Origin: Thermomucor indicae-seudaticae
Lineage: Eukaryota > Mucoromycota > Mucoromycetes > Mucorales > Lichtheimiaceae
Assembly (NCBI GenBank): GCA_000787465.1
Contig: JSYX01000437.1
Coordinates: 1-29,578 of the forward strand
Direction of reading: 5' to 3'
DNA: 29,578 nt
The notes below the pieces were generated by a model that saw only the letters and a list, made by a program, of their open reading frames with translations, made no database searches and was not told the DNA's origin. Made by a program: the position numbers and the translations under genes. Positions 11,090-20,736 of the stretch are shown piece by piece (position 1 is the stretch's first letter; every line of letters begins with the position of its first letter).

Positions 11090-13557
11090 TCAAGACGGCC
11101 ACGGATAACCCATGATGATAGATTCATTGTTATGGTGATGATGAGAAGAAGCCATCCAGGCAGCTTCCATATCCATGGTAGGAGTGTACACAAAATCAGC
11201 AAAGCGAAAGAGATCATTGACAGCGACGTCTGCGTGGGCCCAATCAAAGGCGGATGGGGTGTTTTTGAACCAAGACCATTCATCCTCGACTTCTTGAAAG
11301 GAGTTGAATTGCTGTTGCTGCTGCTGCTGCTGGACCATGGACGATAACTGCCAATCATTATTGTTGTTTTTGCAACCCCTATCGTCTTCAGTGACTTGAC
11401 GCTCAATCTGGGCCATGACGATCTTGACATACTTGTGGTGTCTAACAGGCGAACGTCTCAAGACCGCAGCGATACGTTTCATTTGGTTCTTGGCGTGCTC
11501 ACTCACAAGCCGTTTGCTGGAGCGCAACTGGTGGCTGTAAATGAGGCAGGCCATGACCAGTGTATCGAGTGTAAAGTGGCACCAGGGCTGACGCAGCTGA
11601 GCCCAGCATTCCAGGAGCTCCGTGATCGCATCCGCGCTATCCACACAGAGCTGCAAAGAAAGCAACGCAATAGCCGACGAATCCTCCTCCGGGTGCGGCG
11701 GCAAAAAGCTCGAGTAAAGCTGGCACATTTGAAAATGGTATTCAAAGTTAAGCTTTAAACAGGCCTGTTCACAAAACGATGTCGTGGCCCAGACCCTATC
11801 GCGTGATCGATAATGGAAGTAGTCCGGTAGTTGGCGGTACCAGTCCTTGAGCTCCTTTTCGAGCCCGGACACCGTGGCCAGTAACGGGTCCTTGTTCCCG
11901 GAAATATGGGTCTGTATTCGTCGATAGATTTGGTTAATCTTGTGGCGATGGACGGTAAACTCAACGCGGTACCGGCGCTCGCCCTGTTCATGGTCCATGG
12001 CCGCGGGCGGGCGGACCGTGACCTCGTCGTCGCTTGGGAACAACATGGGTTTGTCGGAATGCGCCGCACAGAGTGTTTCCAGGAACTCGACCGCGGCGAA
12101 CAGACGACGCCGCATCTCGCTTTCCATGGTATCATCTTCGTTGGATGGGAGTTCTCGATGCAAGCCCAGATCCAGACTCATCCTTGTCGCGAGCCCAAGA
12201 AAGGTGTAGGCCTCCGACTCGGCACGGACTCTGTCTGGTCCCGTCTTGCCAATACTGTAAATGTACATGAGCAGAAGCGCATGCACCGTTTGGATGCTTG
12301 GGGTCAGGAACACGTCCTTGAGCAACTTCTTGGCGGTTGCAAAAAAGTGCTCGCCGACCATGTTGGGGTCTTGACCCACAAAGGTGCCGTGGTAAATGGC
12401 TGCGTGGCGTGCAGACCAGGAGAGGACAGCGTTGATCAATAGAGGACAGGATTTGCATTGCTCTCGGAAGGCATCCATGTCTGGTAAGGGTAGGCATAAG
12501 AAGCATTCTTCGTAGATGCGGAGCAGTAACTTGTCGTCTACTACTACTGGCTTGGCCAATGGCCGCGTCGTTGCAGCTAAACTACTGCCTCCTGAAGAAG
12601 AAGATGGTGGTGGTTGCTCTTCCCAGGCACTATAGAGTGGGAAAATGATATCTTTGGACTTGTACAGGGGATAACGTTTGATCACTACCGCCTCCTCTGC
12701 CGCAGAAGAAGGAGAACGAGTTGTTGAGTCAGTCAAAGAAGCCTTGCTACTACTACTGCCGCTGCTAATGGGATGTGTCGTCGTCGTTGCTGCTGTTGTC
12801 GATGCCGCCTTGACCTTTTCATTGTTGTTGAGCTGAAGCTTTGAAAGACCTGAGAGCAAAATGTCATAGAGATCATGGAGAGAAACAATATTGGTATCGA
12901 TGCGTAACCCACTGGGTGTCAGTGACAGACTCCAGTTTGCTTGTAAATTCGAAAGGACCATGTTGCCACCACCCTTGGTTGTTGGCGATGTTGATGATTC
13001 GCTATAATCGTCTTGCTGTTCTGGTTGCTGCTGCGCGCGTTTCCTGTTGTCGATCTCTCGAGCGATCGTTTCTACGTTCTCGTGCACTTGTTCAATCGTG
13101 TTCTCAATCGATGCGATACGTGCGTGTAGTGCAGTCATGTTTTCATTCATTTGCATTAAATTAAACAAGTCGATTTGTGTGGGTGCACCAGTGTATGAGC
13201 ATCCTACTGCTTGGTTTCCCCATCATTATTTAGAAAACCTTCCTTTTACCATTCTTCAAGGTTATGTACCTTTGGCATTCAGGCAGCGGGTACATGCAGG
13301 ATGGGTAAAGCCGCACTTTACTGGATAATGGACGATATCTCATTAGCACACATCCTTTACGTCTGATTCAGTGTTTCTTCGTTCTGGTACCTTTCTTGTT
13401 CCTACAAGACCAGGATCATTAATCGCAGTTCCATCTGTATCAGCACGTCTCCTTTTGCTTACCTGCATCGTTCGCAAGCAAGCGTCATCCTGACTCGTTT
13501 GGAAGCGAAATACGGATCATCCGAAGGCGTAGGTGATGGACGTTGTCGAGTAGTCAT
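11090..13557 (-). CDS. Zn2Cys6 transcription factor with fungal-specific (MHR) domain
   Basis: Four exons, 5' to 3': 13463-13557, 13391-13401, 13270-13320 and 11090-13206, giving 757 aa. The spliced N-terminus contains a perfect zinc cluster, C28-x2-C31-x6-C38-x6-C45-x2-C48-x6-C55, reading CERCRNKKVKC then CTRCLNAKVGC. Exon 2 is an 11-nt microexon supplying part of RNKK; without it the cluster is broken. A probable coiled coil follows (ALHARIASIENTIEQVHENV). The middle-homology domain is clear: ATRMSLDLGLHREL, SEMRRRLFAAVEFLETLCAA, DKPMLFPSDDEV. Low-complexity Ser/Thr/Gly and poly-Gln (near the C-terminus) flank it. The family binds CGG-type DNA motifs as dimers and senses metabolites; the target here is unknown. 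A CTAAC...CAG just upstream of the ATG suggests a 5'UTR intron. Convergent with the RhoGEF, 187 bp apart. Confidence 0.92.
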
Positions 13558-13748
13558 CTTCTGGTTAGGAAAAGAAAATAAAGACAAAGATAAAGATAAA
13601 CGGTTCCTTTTAAATTATGAACGGAACCAGCGATGCCATGTGTTCTACCGAGCAAGATATAAGCAGGATTTTTTTAGTGCCAGTGCTGTATAATGCAGTG
13701 TGTCACACGCTTCGGTTGCTTTAATTTCTGGGCATCTTCAGAGATACC

Positions 13749-14946
13749 ATGTCGGCTGATCGTCTTTTGCTTGTTTTTGTACATGGTTTTAGAGGATCAG
13801 ACACAACATTCAAGGTACGGTATTACACAGAACACATGCAGACGACTCTCTGTTTCTCACAATACACAACAGGACTTCCCAAATCGACTGAAAGCCATTT
13901 CGCCCATCGCCAATCTCCACACCATCGTGTATCCACAGTATAAGACAGCAGGGTAATTGGACGCATCATGACGCTGTATTCGACAACGTAGTAAAGGTAC
14001 TTCTACAGAGACTTTAAAGCGGCGGCTAGCAACTTGTTGACTTGGTTGCAGAATCAAATCGTGTCTCAAAAGCGTGACATGACACCGGACAGTCGCTTAG
14101 GCATTGTCCTACTCGGTCACTCGATGGGCGGTCTAGTGTGTAAGCGAGTCTACATCGTCTGTTTTCTTTTGTTCTTTAGCATTTAACATGGAGGATATCT
14201 ATAGCCGCGGAAGTGATTCTCATGGCGCACCAGCAAAAGGAAGCTTTGCAGGGTGCTGAGATATTGGGACTCGTGGCATACGACACGCCGTTCTATTCAG
14301 TCAACCATCGATGCGTTTCTACCACGGCACTTTCGCATGTCGAACAAGTCAATAGACATATCGGTCGCCCTTGGAGGAAGCCATCATCAACAGCGACGGT
14401 GACTGAGAGATCGACCCTCCGTATCGGCTGGAAGGAAAGCAAGAAAAGTACGTCTTCTTCGTGGGGCTTACTCGCAGGCGCGGTTGGGCTGGCGGCAGTG
14501 GGTGCAGCAGCTTACTTTGCAAGAGACAAGATCTCGGCGGGCATCACGAATGTATTTGACCATCTCGAGTTTGTGAGCACGCTGATGGATTTGGACGGCT
14601 GCTGGGAGAGGGTGAATCGTCTAACGCATATACCCGGCATTATGTTCAAGTGTTTTTATGTACAGGTATGGAGTAGTAAGACGAAAAGAAAGAAATTGAT
14701 ACCTCATGTTAGAATTAGCTGAAACATCACGACAAATTGGCCAGCGATCCGCGCACATTTATTGCATTGCCGCCCCCGGAAACGGCTCACTACTTCGTTC
14801 CTGTAGAATCCATGGCAGAAAATGAGATTGATGCACATACCAGCATGTTTGATCCGTCAAAAAACGACCATTATTATACGCTTGGGCTTGATTCCATGGC
14901 TGTCATTGCTGAAATGTTTGCCAGATACCAAAGTCGTTTTCACTGA
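13749..14946 (+). CDS. DUF676-like alpha/beta hydrolase (putative lipase) with one TM helix
   Basis: Exons 13749-13814, 13873-13952, 14009-14139, 14205-14665 and 14719-14946 give 321 aa. The N-terminus LLLVFVHGFRGSDTTF supplies the oxyanion-type HGF motif (residues 12-14). The nucleophile elbow GHSMGG has Ser87, and VYPQYKTAGDF and YDTPF fit fungal DUF676/lipase-like proteins. Candidate catalytic His is 286 or 297 in the C-terminal AHTSMFDPSKNDHYY segment. Residues around 173-192 (GLLAGAVGLAAVGAAAYFA) form a hydrophobic helix, so membrane anchoring is likely. The last exon begins LKHHDKLASDPRTFIALPPP. The substrate is unknown; family members act on lipids or esters. It lies upstream of the syntaxin gene on the same strand, 212 bp away. 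Confidence 0.85.
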
Positions 14947-15158
14947 TACCCTTGTTGTACTTTTAACTATAAATCAGTTTTGTGTTTCTATTAGTTCGTA
15001 TGTATCCAAGCGGTATGCGTTTGGGTTGCTTGAAAAGGAAAAGGCGGGCCCCCTCGATTCGGTGGCTGACATCCGAATTATATGTTCCTAACTGTCTTTC
15101 TTTTACATGGGATTGTGTGCTTTCTTTCTATTTTTTCTCTTCTTTTTCCCCACAATCC

Positions 15159-16727
15159 ATGTCATTTTCCTATAGTAGAGATCGCACAGCTGAATTAAGG
15201 GTAAAGCCTTTCCTTTTTCATTTCTTGTTTGTCCTTTAGTTATTGATCTCCTTGCTGTGCCGCAGGGCAGCCCGTCTGATAGGTAATAATAAGGGTGTTA
15301 CACGGCATCAAGTGTGTGCACGGACCCTCAACACATTGTAGTGAAGAATTCGGACCGCGTCGTCCTCCGGCGGGTCTCCGTCAACCACCTCCAGCACGAA
15401 CGAGACCGCCTCCAGCACCATCACCACCGGAAGAACCAGAGACTTTCGAAATGACGACGAATCCGTGTGCTGACCTGAACACCATGGAAGGCTTCTTTCA
15501 AGAAGTAAGCAACTGACGAAAAGATAAAAGAAAAAAAGAGTAAAAGATCTTACTTTGTATGCTTCAGATAGACGGTTTAAAGACAGAAATAGGGCGCGTC
15601 AGTGATAATGTGGAACGGATCGAACGGTTGCACACTTCAGCACTTGTCAGTTTTAACGAACAGCAGTCGCGGGATATTTCAAGTGATCTGGCACGGTTAA
15701 AGGCGCAGACACAAGCGGTCAACATGAACGTCAAGAATAGAATAAAAGAACTGGATATCCATAATGCCCGATTACCAACGAATGATCCTAATCGTCAGAT
15801 GCGATTATCTCAGGTAGAGTCGTAAAGCGGGATGAGCAGATCGGATCCTGGTGTCTCTGAGGCATAAAACAATAAGACGGATGCGCTTAGGAGACGATTC
15901 CTGGATACAATAAAGCGATATCAGGATATAGAACGGACATACAATCAGAAATATCGACAACGGATAGAACGACAGATTCGTATTGGTAAAGATGATGAGT
16001 GAACAAGGAGGTGATAGGACTCTAAGTGGGACAAGTATATAGTCAAACCGGATGCAACCCAGGAAGAAATTGATCGGTTTATTGATTCCGATGAGTCACC
16101 TCAGGTTTTTGCGCAGTCGGTAAGAACAGGCCGGCAAAAGCAAAAGAGGAGGGGAAACTGACGAGGGTTTGGGCTTGTTAGCTGATGCATGCGACCCGGA
16201 CAGGAAGGGCACGCGCTGTGCTTTCTGAGGTGCAGACGCGACACGATGACATTAGAAACATAGAGAAGACAATCATGGTAAGTAGATACTATCCATAGGA
16301 AGAAGGGGATGCTTAAAGCTTGTCTATCTTTAGGAACTTCATCAATTGTTCAGTGACATGTCCATGCTGGTAGAACAACAGGGCAAAGTATTGGAGCAGA
16401 CGGAAGAACATGCAGAGACGACCGTGGGTCATCTCGAGCAAGGGAACACCATGATTGCAAAAGCCATCCGGAGCGCACGGGCAACTCGTCACGTAAGACT
16501 TACCCAGTCTAGCCTGCGACGGCATGTGAACTCATCGTCCCTGCATCAACAATAGAAAAAATGGTGCTGCCTTGTCATTATCATTATCCTTTGCGTTGTC
16601 ATTGCTATTTTGGTCTGGTGGTTTGGTTTCGGTCATCCGGTAAGAGGCCAGTGATACAGAAGCACAATAGACGATGAATTCTAACCAGGCTCGTCTCAAG
16701 GGAGCGGCGGGAAACAATAACCGTTAG
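15159..16727 (+). CDS. Plasma-membrane syntaxin, Qa-SNARE (Sso1-like)
   Basis: Ten exons: 15159-15200, 15266-15282, 15342-15504, 15568-15813, 15877-15985, 16043-16119, 16182-16277, 16334-16492, 16556-16639 and 16689-16727, giving 343 aa. The N-terminus MSFSYSRDRTAELR is followed by a Pro-rich segment unusual in length (about residues 19-50), then an Habc helical bundle (FFQEIDGLKTEIGRV ... RRRFLDTIKRYQDIERTY). The SNARE motif (about 230-303) contains RHDDIRNIEKTIMELHQLF and LVEQQGKVLEQTEEHAE with the zero-layer Gln. Residues about 306-325 (WCCLVIIIILCVVIAILVW) are the membrane anchor, followed by a short basic tail. It should pair with a SNAP-25-type and an R-SNARE to fuse secretory vesicles with the plasma membrane. 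Exon 2 is only 17 nt. All nine introns are GT-AG. Confidence 0.93.
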
Positions 16728-16974
16728 CATCTCTGCATTTAAAAGCTAGTTCCGTCTATTACATTCTTATATAAATCCTGCTTGTAATACGCTATTCATC
16801 TCCAAGAAGATCAATAGGTGTGCTACCGAGGATGTACCCCGTGATACCTTGTTGCTGAAAAAATAGTGCCCGGTATATTGACCATTGGTGGTTGCACAAA
16901 TGACGCATGAACGGGAATGCAGAATTTTCCCTTCTTTTTCCCGCGGTCGATTGTCCTTTTCGTTTCTTTCAACA

Positions 16975-19900
16975 ATGTCAAAATCACCTGTCTCAACACC
17001 AGATCCCTCGGCTTCAAGCCCTACAGACGAAGGCACAAGCAGCCTGGATCAGACACCGTTCTTTAAATACCATCACCAGAAATCGTTTCAAAATGTAAAA
17101 ATACCCTTGTTCCAATCAGGAGAGACGCGCGTAATACGCTGCTGACCATGTACAGCTTGATAGCAAATACTTTGGTCAGAATCTTCCCGTAGCGCCTCCC
17201 GAAGAAGGTTCAGACTCTGTTCTAGAAGAGGATAGCACAACCATGGACAGTCGTGCACCTTCTTCTGTCGCTCATTCTTCATATGACGCACCGTCTGTAG
17301 CAAACAATGTCGATCCTCATGCTAAATCAGAAGCTCAAGGTATTACAGAAAAAGATATCAAGGAGGCAAACATGCTTACCACTATGTTTTACTTAGACGA
17401 GGCGGTAACGGCTGAGCTACGTCAGCTTTACGGTGCGCTTCAAAAATGCCTTGATCTGCGTGCAAAATACATGTTTCGTTCCCGGCAACGACTCGAGGAT
17501 GATCCGAGAAACAGAGACGATTGGAAGATCTATCCACCTCCGCCACCACCTTCATGGCCGTTACCATCACCTGAAGAACTCGCTCGCCGCAAAAAGATGG
17601 AAGAAGCTCGCCAAGCTAATCCAGTAGAAGCAGTCGGAAGCGACTTTATCTGGGAAGAATGCGAGATTCCTGGAGGTCACGAGGTAAAACGGAAAGATTG
17701 TCAAGATAGGGATTCTGTTACTTATGGCGACGTAGTACGTATTTGGCATCGGCCCAGAAGGATTTTACCAAGTTTATCGAAATGAACAAGGTACATGCAT
17801 ATATCATAAGATGGCTTTGATGAAAAACTCATTGAGTCAATGCAGATAAAAAGGAGAATTGTCCTTTGTATGATATTCCAGATCGGAAGGAGTTTTACAA
17901 AGATATGGATTATGTCTTGAATACCATCAGGTGAGACAGACCGAATTATGTAGTGCTAGCGGGGCATCTCACTGTTGAACCTCCTAGTGATGGACCAGCC
18001 AAAAGCTTTGCGTTCAGAAGATTACGGTATCTTGATAGCAAGTGGCAAATGTATATACTGTTAAACGAGTTTCAAGAACTCGCTGATTCCAAGGTATGTT
18101 GAAGAGTTGGGATTACTCGATGATCTAAAGGTAACCTCTTTTATATTAGCGTGTACCGCACAGAGACTTTTATAATGTCCGTAAAGTTGATACCCATGTA
18201 CATCACTCTAGCTGCATGAACCAAAAGCACTTGTTGCGGTTCATCAAGGCAAAAATGAAAAAGTCACCGGATGTGAGTCATACGCAGTAAAGGTTGCTAT
18301 ACATTTATCAACTTACTTTAATCTATAGGATGTTGTCATTTACCGTGATGGACAGCACCTGACGCTTGCAGGTGTATTCAAGAGTTTGAACCTGACGGCT
18401 TATGATCTCAGTATCGATACGCTTGATATGCATGTAAGTCAGTGGAGGGCAAATTCTGATTCTGTTAGTCTTTAACAGTGCATAAAGGCCCATAAAGATT
18501 CCTTTCATCGATTTGACAAGTTCAATCTAAAGTACAATCCTATCGGCGAAAGCAGATTACGTGAGATTTTCATGAAGACCGACAACTACATCCAGGGCAG
18601 ATATCTGGCGGAAATCACAAAAGGTAAACTAACTTTTTCTTGTACATATCAAGCAATGGAATATAATGGGGGAATACAGAGGTTGTATCCGATCTGGAGT
18701 CGTCCAAATATCAGATGGTGGAATACCGCGTTTCGATATATGGCAGGTGCGTCCACTTCAAAAGCAGAGATGGGCGGACAGACGCCTGACATCAACGGCG
18801 CTTTAGATCAATTGAAGAGTGGGACAAACTGGCCAAGTGGGTAGTCCACAACAAGCTGTTTTCGCCTAACGTTCGCTGGCTGGTGCAGGTGCCTCGGCTA
18901 TATAATGTTTACAAGGCTTCAAACTCGATCTCTAGTTTTGCAGACATTATTCGAAGTAAGTGAACGAAGTTTATGCTCGGCAATATATCACGTATACTGA
19001 CAACTGGGTCATAGATGTGTATCAGCCGCTTTTTGAAGTGACAAAGGACCCTACTACGCATCCCGAATTGCACGTTTTCCTGCAGCGAGTGGTTGGCTTT
19101 GATTCTGTGGACGATGAATCCAAGCCCGAAAGACGCACCTTTAAAAAATTCCCCGTCCCCGAAGAGTGGGACAACAAGAACAATCCTCCCTATAGTTATT
19201 ATCTGTACTACATGTACGCAAATATGGCAGCGTTGAATAACTGGCGGATGGAGCGCGGGTTCAGTATGTGGGTTTATACTTACCACTAGGGAGAAATCTA
19301 AGCAAACGGTATTACTGTTAGATACCTTTGTATTACGTCCTCATTGCGGCGAAGCAGGCGACACGGACCACTTGACGGCAGCTTTCTTGACATCGTTTGG
19401 TATCAGTCATGGTATTCTATTGCGCAAAGTTCCTGCACTCCAGTATCTGTATTACTTGGCACAAATCGGAATTGCCATGTCACCGCTATCCAACAATGCG
19501 TTATTCTTGACCTACGAAAGGAATCCATTGCCGCAATTTTTCCAGCGTGGTCTGAATATCTCTCTATCTACGGATGATCCACTCCAGTTCCATTTTACAA
19601 AAGAACCGCTGATTGAAGAATACAGTGTGGCAGCTCAGGTAAAAATGAGAGTTCCATGGGGATTATTGTTGATGATGCTCACACTCAGTTTCATCCAGAT
19701 TTGGAAGCTGTCACCGACGGACATGTGCGAACTGGCACGCAATTCAGTGATACAGAGCGGATGGGAGAGTAAAATCAAAAAGCATTGGATTGGCAAATAT
19801 TGGTACAAGCCTGGCGTGGCAGGCAATGACATGCAAAAGACCAATGTACCAGATATTCGGATCAATTTCCGATACGAGACATTGCTTGAAGAACTGAACG

Positions 19901-20217
19901 CTTTGCGTCGATACGCGCCTGCGAAAACAGAATCTGGAGGAGCAGAAACAACAACGAAGCATAACATGGTGGGTGCGGTTGGCTTGACAGTCGGACCAGA
20001 GCTGCAACAGAGATTACTATCACAGAATACTAAGCAAGATGAAGACCAATCAGTCAGCAATGAGTCGACTGCGAGCTATTTGAGCGTCAGTCCGAGCAAA
20101 TCGTCGTCGGAAATGTGGACAACGACAACGCCTCCACTGGCACCATTTCCTGGCGTCGGTGTTGTTGCTGAACGCGCAAGAAGGCGTACTCAACAAGTGG
20201 ATGATGCAACGGAGTAG
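16975..20217 (+). CDS. AMD1: AMP deaminase
   Basis: Thirteen exons: 16975-17094, 17156-17683, 17736-17790, 17846-17930, 17988-18093, 18150-18272, 18329-18433, 18488-18623, 18680-18746, 18807-18955, 19015-19263, 19322-19638 and 19699-20217, giving 852 aa. The enzyme converts AMP to IMP and ammonia in the purine nucleotide cycle. Hallmarks: [13 protein letters not shown] (zinc His314/His316), [83 protein letters not shown] (580-588) and [13 protein letters not shown] (catalytic Asp659/Asp660). The N-terminal ~200 residues are a low-complexity regulatory region typical of the family, and the C-terminal ~100 are Thr/Ser-rich. The last intron (19639-19698, 60 nt) is in frame and stopless; removing it gives the conserved VAAQIWKLS junction. 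Confidence 0.96.
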
Positions 20218-20433
20218 TAATAATGCTAATAGCTTTGAATGAAATACAGTTATATGTAGCTATAATATAAACAACGAAATGCAGCTCCTCGCGCAAGTTC
20301 CCCCCCTGAAGCAGTAGGGACTTACAAAGAAAATGCAGGGAGAACCATCAGAAAAGAAAAAGGGTTTTGCCACACCTTCTTCTTCTCTTCTCTTTCTTCC
20401 TCCATTCATACTCTCTATTTTTATTATTAAACC

Positions 20434-20736
20434 ATGTTTTATCAATTCGTTGCATTGTACAGAAGAAAGAAAAAGACGGTTTCTCAAGACAAGCCTTTGA
20501 GCAGACGAATGGCCGACATATTCTCAACACGTCGTGTAACAACAAAGAAAGACCGCGATGTGGTGTATGAAAGCGCAAAGGTGGAAATAATCGATTCACC
20601 AACAACTAACGACGACGACCAGCAAGGCAAGCCGCCTCCTGCATTCACGGAAAAGTTCGTACTCGCTCAGCAAATCCGCGCTGTACTGGGAACCGCTATT
20701 CAAGAAGCAGACGATCAACTCGAACAACTTTATTAA
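20434..20736 (+). CDS. Small orphan protein, 100 aa
   Basis: Single-exon ATG-initiated frame. I do not recognise it. The protein starts MFYQFVALYRRKKK, has a basic N-terminal half (RRMADIFSTRRVTTKKDR), an acidic/polar middle (PTTNDDDQQGKPPPAF) and a predicted amphipathic C-terminal helix (EKFVLAQQIRAVLGTAIQEA). There is no signal peptide or clear membrane helix. Support for coding: a plausible composition, an ATG preceded by a pyrimidine-rich leader (20370-20425) like other genes here, and a position between two well-defined genes. Its TAA lies at 20734-20736 and overlaps the stop codon of the convergent oxygenase-like gene. It could be a lineage-specific gene. Confidence 0.6.
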   Translation: MFYQFVALYRRKKKTVSQDKPLSRRMADIFSTRRVTTKKDRDVVYESAKVEIIDSPTTNDDDQQGKPPPAFTEKFVLAQQIRAVLGTAIQEADDQLEQLY

